Assembly: GCA_036387415.1 (NCBI GenBank) | Contig: DASVTU010000039.1 | Span: forward strand, 434,001-498,000 | DNA from: DASVTU01 sp036387415 | Lineage (GTDB): Bacteria; Acidobacteriota; Blastocatellia; Pyrinomonadales; Pyrinomonadaceae | Length of the DNA: 64,000 nt | Direction: 5' to 3' | Shown: one piece after another, positions 53,301 through 60,454 of the stretch | Layout of the letters: each line of letters starts with the position of its first letter | How positions within the stretch are numbered: position 1 is the first letter of the stretch | Program-made: the position numbers and the translations under genes | The notes under the pieces: model-generated | The model's input: only the letters and a program-made list of their open reading frames with translations | What the model was told of the DNA's origin: nothing | Databases searched by the model: none

Positions 53301-54996
53301 CGACGGCGAGGGGCTGAATCTGTTGCTGACCGGGATGGTTGGCAATCTGCGCGGCGACTTCCTGTTGCTGTGCGCCGACCTGCGCTGTGCCTTCGGCGTG
53401 CTGGCGCGTGGCGCGTGCGGGGTCGGCTTCGCCGGAGGTGTCGAATTGCGGACGCTCGCCCGCATCAGTGTTGACGCCGGAGTCGTGCGTCGAGATGCTG
53501 CCCATCAAATCGTTGAAGGAATCTCTGAGCCAGGAGAAGAAACCCTCGTCCGACTGCTGTTCGACGGCGCGCGTCTGTTCGGCGTTGCGTGGCGGCGGCG
53601 CGGTGTCCTGATGCGGTTCGACGCGCGGTGGCGGTGGTTCGCCTTCGGTCGTGCCCTCGCTGATTTGAACGCCGGGCGACGTGGGCGGTGGCGGCGCGTC
53701 GAGCGCGGGTGGCTCGGCGACGCCGCTCGTCTGCGCCTTGATGGGCGGGATGTTTTCGACCGTCGCTTGTTGTTCTTCGGCCACGCGTTGCGCTAAGGCG
53801 TCGCCGATAACGGGCAGCGTCGCGGCGATTTGCGATGCGCCGGAGGAAGTGAAATTCTGCATCACTTCTTCGGACGCGCCCGCCATCGGGATAGGCGTCG
53901 GCGTCGTGCCCGCGCCCGCGACGGAAGCCATGCCCGCGTTCGGCGGCGCGAGCGAAGGCACTGCGCCCTGCGGCGACGAGGCGGCGGCGTCCATCGCGGA
54001 AGCGGGTCGGCTGCGCGCCGCGCCTCCCGTCGGTGGGACGGACGCACGCGGTCGCCCTCCCGGCGCGGCAGGCGCGGCGGCGTTGTTTGAAATGGTCGTG
54101 GTGGGAGGCGCGGGCGTCGCCGTCTGCGAGAGAGGCGCGGGCGCGGCGGCGTTGGGCGAGAGCGCGGGCGAGGTTGTTTGTGGCACGGCGTCGGTCTGCG
54201 GGGCGGCCTCGTTTGTTCCACCCGAACCCGGCGCACTTTCGGACGCTGCCGCCGCTTGCGTTCCCGAGACGGCCTCCGGCGTGACCGCCGACTCGCTCTG
54301 CGACGCTTCGCCCACGCCCGTCCGTGCGGCGGCAACGCTTCCGGTCGTCGTCGGAGCAGCGACGGGCGACGCGGCGCGCGATGCGGGTGTGCGCGTCGTT
54401 GTCGGCGTCGGTGCGATGTTTGAGTTCTGCGTCGCTGTGGCGTTCTGATTTTCGGCGGCGCGCGGCGTGGCGGCGGTTCTTGTTTGTGTGTCTCGCTGCG
54501 ATTGGTCGCGCGTCCGCGTTTCGGTTTTAGCACGCGTCTCCGCATCAACCGACGCTTCCGTTCCGTTTCGTTCGGTGCGCGCGCGAGCCGACGCGGGGCG
54601 CGCGGCTTCGTTGCGTCTGAATGGCAGGAGTCTGCTGGCCGACTCGTTCGACGGAACGGTTTCCAACGCTGACTGCGGGCGCGCGGCGGAGAGACGACGC
54701 ACGGCGGCGACCACCCTCTGCGCGTAGGCGTTGCCATAGCGTTGCTGCACTTCGCCGACGACGCGCGCCTTCTGCGCCGCGTTGACGGCGCTCTCGTATT
54801 CGGGTTTTGCCAAGACCGACGCGATGCTCTCCGGCGGCGGTTCCGCCCTGCCGCTCGCCGCAAGAAGCTCTCGAAACTCGCCGTAGACGCCGCCGTGTTC
54901 GACCACTTCCGCGAGAGCGTGTCTCTGCGGCTCGGCGGTCGTCCTTCTGGCCTCGGCCAGCGGCTCGGCGCTACGTTCTGCGAGTGCTTCCGGCAT
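50308..54996 (-). CDS. Giant eCIS protein: candidate tape measure or cargo with nuclease-like C-terminus
   Basis: 1562 residues. Residues 83-100 (VQQRYGNAYAQRVVAAVR) closely match a segment of the DUF4157 protein. Residues about 110-520 are Ala/Pro/Thr-rich and disordered. A Gln/Glu-rich coiled coil spans about 560-800. A long amphipathic/hydrophobic helical region covers about 810-1250 (AVDAVKSAVKAVTDAIDAVF, VVTKIVQAAVTKLVTMF), as in tape-measure proteins. The C-terminal 230 residues contain MHLLNEELHGPG, WNLTPGREVDNTWMK and end FVQGLISDGRARF; the H-N-N arrangement recalls non-specific nucleases, without proof. No other tape-measure candidate of this size is in the cluster. Confidence 0.7.
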   Translation of the reverse strand: MPEALAERSAEPLAEARRTTAEPQRHALAEVVEHGGVYGEFRELLAASGRAEPPPESIASVLAKPEYESAVNAAQKARVVGEVQQRYGNAYAQRVVAAVRRLSAARPQSALETVPSNESASRLLPFRRNEAARPASARARTERNGTEASVDAETRAKTETRTRDQSQRDTQTRTAATPRAAENQNATATQNSNIAPTPTTTRTPASRAASPVAAPTTTGSVAAARTGVGEASQSESAVTPEAVSGTQAAAASESAPGSGGTNEAAPQTDAVPQTTSPALSPNAAAPAPLSQTATPAPPTTTISNNAAAPAAPGGRPRASVPPTGGAARSRPASAMDAAASSPQGAVPSLAPPNAGMASVAGAGTTPTPIPMAGASEEVMQNFTSSGASQIAATLPVIGDALAQRVAEEQQATVENIPPIKAQTSGVAEPPALDAPPPPTSPGVQISEGTTEGEPPPPRVEPHQDTAPPPRNAEQTRAVEQQSDEGFFSWLRDSFNDLMGSISTHDSGVNTDAGERPQFDTSGEADPARATRQHAEGTAQVGAQQQEVAAQIANHPGQQQIQPLAVDEETRVAISQTSQAINTQATDEMAQYASMPIPGDVRQNADQQLAPMLEQSLAAPRQEVERAAARRNQEQQTAIETTQQQAAELNQQAEREQTDVVQQSRQEVSGEQQRGLQESRQRMEAFNAESNEQQTATVRDVNQRVETDQQQANRSLTDAERDAEAERRRGEEQAAARKRELERESENDSWWDRAVDAVKSAVKAVTDAIDAVFTAVRNAVKNILDAAKNFAVGLIEAGRRWVVDKIQSFGNWLKSKVTEYLSAFPALAAAINSAIDRTVNAAVQAVNAIADRLKAGVTALVDALGRAIDAALSFYQNALKGAVALVGAVLTGDFAAAARMVFMAACSALGIDAGRLLEILGKAGDALSLIFKDPIGFLGNLVGAVRQGFEQFMTNILRHLASGLMGWLFGALEGAGIQLPSEFTLKAIFGLVMQVLGVTYDRIRAKIVRLIGERAVDVIERVWGFVSTLISEGPAGLWEEIKEYLGDLKDVIFDAIKDWVVTKIVQAAVTKLVTMFNPVGAIVQAVLAIYNTVMFFIERINQIIALVESVVNSIYKIATGAIGDAANWVESAMARTIPVIISFLARLIGLGGISEKIRNIIEGIQERVDRAIDMVIQKIARGITGLVSAGRAAVGRVIAWWRQRKQFTTESGERHTLYFQGEGGSSRLVMASEIKDVQEVIDERLAKRIKATERAALGRANTILINIRTLMRDNATSTQQTRPPATPASTDVSEQIGAHLNDLATALREGGVGVGDKPLTRVTWSMDGNRAGYVLAQPLTKNAGNTAGSRPGVDPPGWNQVIGFDYTEVREGSGVMQPRYWRRMHLLNEELHGPGERWNLTPGREVDNTWMKNNPEKDAKAALEEEPGVLFYEVTVSYYDDDAAISNFPKEVAVNWGTMKQQGETWVRDERKGTSPHPLDPPPRTLSEAAVVNLKNAGRVALERLGVARRLRRPMIEERNKNGDFNGFADFENRMKPYFPEEEWNAEHKPFVQGLISDGRARF

Positions 54997-55013
54997 CGAA
55001 AGTCCTTTGCTGT

Positions 55014-55838
55014 TCAGGCGTTGGTCGTACTCGTTCGGCTCAACTGATAAAGGCGACTCGCTCCGTTCGCCGCCGGAATAAACGCGACGCCTCCCGCCGC
55101 GCTCGACCCGGCGACGTTGCCGTCCGACGCGTCTGTCGCAACCTCTGCGTCTTCGTCCGCACGCGTCCCATACGTCTCACAGGTCGCAGCGTCGCTGCTT
55201 CGCGTCGCGTCGGGTTTGGGAAACAGGTTTTCGAGTTCGGGATTGATGATGCGATTCTCAAAATCCGTCCAGATGCGTTTGTCCTTGCGGCAATCGTAGG
55301 AGCGACAGACGAGCGGACGGTTTTCGTAGACGGTGCACTGATGCGTCTCCCGGTCGTTGTGGAAGCAATAGCCGTTTGCGCCGTGGCGAATCATGTATGG
55401 GCGACCCAAATCCCATTTGACCTTGCCCTCCTCCAAATCCTGCACCGTCAACGCAAACTTCAGACGACAACACATCCCGCGACACAGAGACATGCGCTCC
55501 TCGCAATCAATCACCACCTCGCTTTGGTGGCTGTACTTGTCGCCCTCGTCATCCGTCAGCGCCACGCCGATGCCCTTCTCGGTAAACTTTTCCACCAGAC
55601 GCTTCCCAACCTCTCGCTTTCGCTCATCCAACTCCGCGACCGAAATCACACCGCGTTCCGCCAGCAACTCAATCAACGCATAAGAAAACGCTGCGACTTC
55701 GAGCACCTTGCTCGTATTCGCATTCTCTCGCGTATGCGCGTACATGAACCCTTCGGCCACTTCCTGACGAAGCGTTTCCATCTCTTTTGCGCCAGAGGCA
55801 TCCGGCAACGGCTTTTCGTTTCCATTAGCTGATTGCAT
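55014..55838 (-). CDS. YkgJ-like cysteine-cluster protein
   Basis: A 274-residue protein with a CxGxCC-type motif (LCRGMCCRLKF), then YCFHNDRETHQCTVYENRP and LVCRSYDCRKDKRIW, the signature of YkgJ/Fe-S or zinc cluster proteins. The C-terminal 80 residues are acidic and low-complexity. The reaction of the family is unknown. Homologues are often general cytoplasmic proteins; here the gene sits inside the injection cluster between the giant protein and the DUF4157 gene, on the same strand and 17 nt from the former. It could modify or protect a subunit. Confidence 0.85.
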   Translation of the reverse strand: MQSANGNEKPLPDASGAKEMETLRQEVAEGFMYAHTRENANTSKVLEVAAFSYALIELLAERGVISVAELDERKREVGKRLVEKFTEKGIGVALTDDEGDKYSHQSEVVIDCEERMSLCRGMCCRLKFALTVQDLEEGKVKWDLGRPYMIRHGANGYCFHNDRETHQCTVYENRPLVCRSYDCRKDKRIWTDFENRIINPELENLFPKPDATRSSDAATCETYGTRADEDAEVATDASDGNVAGSSAAGGVAFIPAANGASRLYQLSRTSTTNA

Positions 55839-55913
55839 CTCTTTGTTCCTTGTCTATCAGTTGACTGTTCACGATTTCTATTCGACGAAGAACGTGCGAT
55901 AAACCTTCTCGCT

Positions 55914-57023
55914 TTAAGGTTGCGTCGAATGACCCGCGCTTCTCCCGCGCGCACGGTCAACTCTCTGTTGAAAGGCGCGGTCGGTGTTGTAGCGTCGCCG
56001 GACGTAATCAAAGAAATCGTCCGACACCGCAACCCAGATATACCCGGCGAACCTCGTCAGAAAAGCGTTAGTGTCCGCATTCGGCGGCACCTGGCTGATG
56101 ATTTCCTGCCATATATGAGGGTCGGCATGCTTCAAGTAATTCATCATGAGCATCGCCTGTGCGCTGGACGGTGCGACGTAGATGGCAATCTGCTGAGTTT
56201 CAAATCTTGGGTTAGTGAGAAACTGCCTCGCCGCGTCGTACATTTCAGACGTCACAGTAAATGGCGCATTGTATGCCGCCTGCACAGCAGCCGGATCGAC
56301 GGGAGTTCGCTGTGGTTGGTTAGGCTGCTGCCTTCGCTGCATATAAATCGCCGAGGCGTCGGCGGAGTGTTCGACCTCTGCGCGATGTCCTGCAACGACG
56401 AGTTTGGCGACTCGCTCCGCTTCGTCTTCCGCCGCCTCGCGGGTCGAATTCGGGTTGCTTCGTTCTTGCGCCCGCCCGCGCTGTTGCTGAGCCACATGTG
56501 CGAGTTCGTGCGCCAGAGTTTCCCTGCCCTTCTCGGTCGAAGCGTCGTGTGCATCTTTCGCAAAATAGATGTCCTCGCCGCGCGTAAATGCTTGTGCGCC
56601 GAGTTCGTCGGTCTTCTCTTCTGCGTAGCCGCCCGTGTGCACGCGGACGTTGCCGAAGTCCTCACCGAAAGCCGCCTCCATCCCGACTCGCGTTCCCGTA
56701 TCAAGCGACTGTACTTTGTCGGCCTTCGCGTCTACGGTCTCCGCCTCGCCCTTCGCTTCGCGGATTCCGGCGACGACGCGCTGCACGTAGGCGTTGCCGT
56801 GGACGTGTTGAAGTTGACCCAACATCTCCGCGAGTGGTTCGGCGTTGGCGGGATGCGAGAAGGGTTCACTGGCGAGCATTTCGGCGTGTGTTTCCGAAGC
56901 GCCGACTTCGGGTGCCGACGCGTGTTTCGGCGCATCGGTGTGGCGCGTTTTCATTTTCGCAGGGGCATCATGAGACGCGTCGTGTTCGTCCGCGTCCTGC
57001 TGTCGGTTGATGAAATCTCTCAC
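55914..57023 (-). CDS. DUF4157 (eCIS core) protein with HELAH zinc site
   Basis: 369 residues. Residues 71-88 (LQHVHGNAYVQRVVAGIR) are shared with the giant protein. The DUF4157 domain follows: GTRVGMEAAFGEDFGNVRVH, AFTRGEDIYFAKDAHD, and the HELAH motif (172-176) in LAHELAHVAQQQRG. The domain is a hallmark of eCIS loci and resembles a zincin protease. The C-terminal 120 residues are unassigned. It might process cargo or be loaded itself. Its stop/start overlap with the AAA+ gene (ATGA) suggests coupled translation. Confidence 0.9.
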   Translation of the reverse strand: MRDFINRQQDADEHDASHDAPAKMKTRHTDAPKHASAPEVGASETHAEMLASEPFSHPANAEPLAEMLGQLQHVHGNAYVQRVVAGIREAKGEAETVDAKADKVQSLDTGTRVGMEAAFGEDFGNVRVHTGGYAEEKTDELGAQAFTRGEDIYFAKDAHDASTEKGRETLAHELAHVAQQQRGRAQERSNPNSTREAAEDEAERVAKLVVAGHRAEVEHSADASAIYMQRRQQPNQPQRTPVDPAAVQAAYNAPFTVTSEMYDAARQFLTNPRFETQQIAIYVAPSSAQAMLMMNYLKHADPHIWQEIISQVPPNADTNAFLTRFAGYIWVAVSDDFFDYVRRRYNTDRAFQQRVDRARGRSAGHSTQP

Positions 57024-59413
57024 AGCGACACCTCCTCTTCTTCGCGTTCGACGTATTCAAAATACTGCTCGAAGTCGGCCTTGACGCAGAGCTTGCCCGT
57101 CTTTTGAAACTCGCGTTTCGTGGCGCAGATGATGTGTTCCATGCGGACGTGTCCGCCGTTTCCGGCGGCGAGAAAGGCGGCGTTGAGCGCGATGTTGCGG
57201 ATGTTGCCGCCCGTGAGCTTGAGTTTCTGCGCGAGGAAATCGAAGTCGATGTCGGCGTGGAGCGGCGTGTCTTCGGGGAAGACTTTTTTCCAGATGTGAT
57301 AACGATAAGCGTCGTCGGGAAACGGGAAGTCGATGATGAAACGAATACGACGCGTGAAGGCATCGTCGATGTTTTTCTGGAAGTTGCTGGCGAGGATAAC
57401 GATGCCTTCGTGTTCCTCCATGCGTTGCAGAAGGTAGTTGGTTTCGATGTTGGCGTAGCGGTCGTGCGAATCCTTGACTTCGGAACGCTTGCCGAAAATC
57501 GCGTCGGCTTCGTCGAAGAAAAGCACGGCGTTCGACTGTTCAGCCTCCTCGAAAATCCGGCTCAGGTTCTTCTCCGTCTCGCCGATGTACTTGCTGACGA
57601 CGGACGATAAATCAATCTTGTAGAGGTCGAGTCCGAGTTCGCCCGCGACGATTTCCGCCGCCATCGTTTTGCCCGTCCCCGAAGCGCCGACGAAGAGAAT
57701 CCCCAATCCCTTGCCGAGCGCAATCTTGCGGTCGAAGCCCCATTCGCCGAAGACGCGTTGACGATGCTTGACGTGCGCGCAGACCTCTTTCAAATGCATC
57801 AGACGATTGCCCGGCAGCACTATGTCGTGCCACGTGTAGAGCGGCGTGATCTTCTTCGCCAGCCCCGCGAGCCTCTGGCTCGACTGTGAACGACACGCGC
57901 GGTAGAGGTCTTCGTTGGAAATCTCGTAGGCGTCGCCATCGCGCAGCATGGCGTGGTGGCGTGCTTCGTCGATTGCGCCGCGAATCTTTCCGGCGGTGAA
58001 GACAAACTTGTCGGCCAACGCTTCATGCTCCACGTCGGCGGCGACACGCAAGTCGCTGTCGGCGCAAAACGTCTGCCAGAGCTGGCGACGCAGAGAGTAA
58101 TCGGGCACGGGGAACGAGACGCGGATGAACGCTTCCGACGGCGCATCGAGATTCTGATTCAAAGGCTGCTCGCTCCCGACAAACGCGATGCCCCTGAACT
58201 CTCGCAACTCCTTGAACAGCGTCGCGCGTGCGTGCGTCTCCTTTTCGTTTTCGACCGGAACGAGCGATTCGGCGTGGTCGAAATAGATGGCCGCGCCGCG
58301 CAGTTGCGCCTCACGAAAAAGCCGCTTGAGGTTTGACGCGAGGCTGGCAACGTTCGCCACCAGAACGGGTACGCTCGCCAACAGGAGTTCAATCCCCGCC
58401 GACGCGCAGAGGGCTTCCGCCGTCGTGTTTTTACCGACGCCTGCCGCGCCCTCCAAGATGAAAACACGCGCTCCCGCCCTCCCGTCAGACAATGATGCAG
58501 CGATGCGTTCGTGCGAAGTTGAAGCGATGCTGCCTGGCAAAAGGGGAGCGATATACGAATGAAAAATGCGCTCAAGGCTCGTCTTCGTCTCGGTGGGGAG
58601 CAGCAGTTGGGTCAGCGTGGCGCGGGGTTTAGTCAGAGTTGTGAAGGCGGCGAGCGGCGCGTCGAGTGTGTCGGCGTCGAGTAGGAATTGCAGAATGCGC
58701 TCGTCGATTTTCAACGGGCGGGAGAGAAAGGGCGCTTGTTCGCCGTGGGCTTCGTCGGCGTGACGCATGAGTTGATTGTGGAAGAGAGGCGCATCGCCGG
58801 AGAGTCTTTGCCGCGCCTGAAGTTTGTCGGCGAGCGTCGGGCAGAAGAGTTCGAGCATCAGGTTCGCGCTCGGACGCTTGCGTGTCACGTCGTCTTGAAG
58901 ATATGCGTAGAGCTTTTCGTACTTCAAATCAAGTTCGACCGCGACGCAGACGAGAAGCGCATCCACGTCGAAGCGCGAGAGTTGAAACAAGCCTCGCAAC
59001 GTTTGGAGAGGGAGACGAATGCCCTGACGGAGCGAGGCGGCGGTTTTCGCGGCTATCTGTTTTTCGAGATGTTCGATGGTTGCGGCGAGCACGGCGGTTT
59101 CGGCGTCGTTGTTGTTGGCGTCGGGCGCGTCGGATTGCGGCTCGTCGTGATGCTGGTGCTGTCGCGCGAGGAGGATGTCAATCTCGTCTTCGGAAATGAA
59201 GAGGCCGCGAAATTCGTCAAAGCCCGCGCGTGCGGCATCGCGTCGCCTGCGCGCGATGTGAAGATTGAGCAGGAGGTCGAGGCGGCGCAATTCCTCGAAG
59301 AGATGCTGGCGGCTGTCGTGGTAGACGGGCACGGAGTCGTGCGTCGCGGCGTTCGCGTCGTGCGGCGGCGATGGTTGAGCAGTTGCGGTTTGTGAGTCTG
59401 ATGGTTGAAGCAT
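57020..59413 (-). CDS. AAA+ ATPase of the eCIS (Afp15/Pvc15-like)
   Basis: About 797 residues with start MLQPSDSQTA at 59413; the longer frame would overlap the DUF4255 gene. It has two ATPase modules. The first has Walker A GAAGVGKNTT near residue 320 and Walker B IYFDHAES. The second, better-conserved one has GASGTGKTMAAE near 578, VLFFDEADAIFGKRSEVKDS, and an arginine-finger region FTRRIRFIIDFPFP. An ATPase of this kind is present in nearly all eCIS loci and is thought to help assemble, load or release particles. It lies between the DUF4255 and DUF4157 genes. Confidence 0.93.
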   Translation of the reverse strand: MLQPSDSQTATAQPSPPHDANAATHDSVPVYHDSRQHLFEELRRLDLLLNLHIARRRRDAARAGFDEFRGLFISEDEIDILLARQHQHHDEPQSDAPDANNNDAETAVLAATIEHLEKQIAAKTAASLRQGIRLPLQTLRGLFQLSRFDVDALLVCVAVELDLKYEKLYAYLQDDVTRKRPSANLMLELFCPTLADKLQARQRLSGDAPLFHNQLMRHADEAHGEQAPFLSRPLKIDERILQFLLDADTLDAPLAAFTTLTKPRATLTQLLLPTETKTSLERIFHSYIAPLLPGSIASTSHERIAASLSDGRAGARVFILEGAAGVGKNTTAEALCASAGIELLLASVPVLVANVASLASNLKRLFREAQLRGAAIYFDHAESLVPVENEKETHARATLFKELREFRGIAFVGSEQPLNQNLDAPSEAFIRVSFPVPDYSLRRQLWQTFCADSDLRVAADVEHEALADKFVFTAGKIRGAIDEARHHAMLRDGDAYEISNEDLYRACRSQSSQRLAGLAKKITPLYTWHDIVLPGNRLMHLKEVCAHVKHRQRVFGEWGFDRKIALGKGLGILFVGASGTGKTMAAEIVAGELGLDLYKIDLSSVVSKYIGETEKNLSRIFEEAEQSNAVLFFDEADAIFGKRSEVKDSHDRYANIETNYLLQRMEEHEGIVILASNFQKNIDDAFTRRIRFIIDFPFPDDAYRYHIWKKVFPEDTPLHADIDFDFLAQKLKLTGGNIRNIALNAAFLAAGNGGHVRMEHIICATKREFQKTGKLCVKADFEQYFEYVEREEEEVSL

Positions 59414-59432
59414 GTGTGAACCTGTCCCGGCC

Positions 59433-59999
59433 TCAAGTGCCTTGCGACAAGTGCTGTTCGGATTCCGTGACGCGCGTGATGCGGCGAGCGATGCGCGAAT
59501 CAATTAAGACCATGCGTACCTGATAACAGACCGAGAGACGATAGGGTTGATTCATGGCACTCCAAATCTGCGCGATGTTTTCCAACGTGAACGGAACCAT
59601 GTCGATTTTCAGTTCCTCGCTCGTATTCTCAAGCGCCCCGCGCAACGTCGCGCCCGCGACGACCGCGTTGTCGTGGAGGATACGCATCGCTTCGCCGAAG
59701 ATGCGTTGCTCGTCGAGACGGTTTTCGGCGTAGGGCGTCAGGACGTAAAAGAGATTGAGCGCGAGCGGCGGATAGTTAAGCGTGTCGGTGCCGACCGCTT
59801 GCCACTCCTGATTTTTGGCGAACGCATTTTCCATCACGCGAAACAGAAAGAGATTCACTTTCGGCTTCATCGAGGGCTGCACCGTCTCGTCGGCTGGCGA
59901 CTTGAGCGACACATCGAAGGTATCTCGCGGCAGTTGCTCGTTCTTGAGCAGAGCCTCAAGCGTCTCGGTCACATCGCTGATGACGGAAGATGCGCTCAT
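59433..59999 (-). CDS. DUF4255 protein (Afp16-like sheath/tube terminator)
   Basis: A 188-residue protein. It begins MSASSVISDVTETLEALLKN and has the family features KPKVNLFLFRVMENAFAKNQ, YPPLALNLFYVLTPYAENRL and SAMNQPYRLSVCYQVRMVLI. Afp16-type proteins cap the end of the tube and sheath and fix the length of the particle. Its start overlaps the stop of the tube gene, so the two are probably coupled. Confidence 0.92.
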   Translation of the reverse strand: MSASSVISDVTETLEALLKNEQLPRDTFDVSLKSPADETVQPSMKPKVNLFLFRVMENAFAKNQEWQAVGTDTLNYPPLALNLFYVLTPYAENRLDEQRIFGEAMRILHDNAVVAGATLRGALENTSEELKIDMVPFTLENIAQIWSAMNQPYRLSVCYQVRMVLIDSRIARRITRVTESEQHLSQGT

Positions 60000-60448
60000 G
60001 CTTTGACTTGAATTCCCTCATGCGTGATTTCGAGAGTTTCGATGGCGACCTCGCTGGCGTTGGCCTTCAAGTCCGGCCCCGTCCACTTGATGGGAAAAGC
60101 GCGCACCAGATTCCAACGTTTGACGGGTTCATCGCGCTCGTCCTTGAGCACTACGGCGAGATTCTTTTCGGCGGCGCGCAAACTCATGTCGAACGTTCCG
60201 TTGACGACATCGAGCAGCCAGTCAATCAAGTCGTTGGAACTCGTCACGCCGCGTTTCAGTGTGACGTTGCCGTACGTCGAAGTTTCAGGAAACTTCAGCG
60301 TCGTCGCATTGTTGCCGCCCTCCTGATACTCGAAAACTTTGGTTTCAATCGATAGGCCGCCGCACTCGGAGAAGCTGCCCACTTCGACGTTCTCCACCTC
60401 CAACGAGAAACGAAAATTGCCGTACGGGTCGTTGAATCTTCGCGGCAT
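59996..60448 (-). CDS. eCIS inner tube protein 2 (gp19/Hcp-like)
   Basis: 150 residues beginning MPRRFNDPYGNFRFSLEVEN. It has the tube signature FSECGGLSIETKVFEYQEGG, a conserved KRGVTSSNDLIDWL helix and VKRWNLVRAFPIKWTGPDLK. The end NASEVAIETLEITHEGIQV matches the other tube copy at 63298-63729. Stacked hexamers of this protein form the channel. It sits directly after the full sheath gene. Confidence 0.93.
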   Translation of the reverse strand: MPRRFNDPYGNFRFSLEVENVEVGSFSECGGLSIETKVFEYQEGGNNATTLKFPETSTYGNVTLKRGVTSSNDLIDWLLDVVNGTFDMSLRAAEKNLAVVLKDERDEPVKRWNLVRAFPIKWTGPDLKANASEVAIETLEITHEGIQVKA

Positions 60449-60454
60449 GTTTTA

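Noticed and set aside
52018..53796. Plus-strand frame of 592 codons within the giant eCIS gene
   Set aside because: The minus strand shows a continuous 1562-codon frame in operon with its neighbours and coherent helical sequence; the plus frame looks like a reverse-complement shadow.
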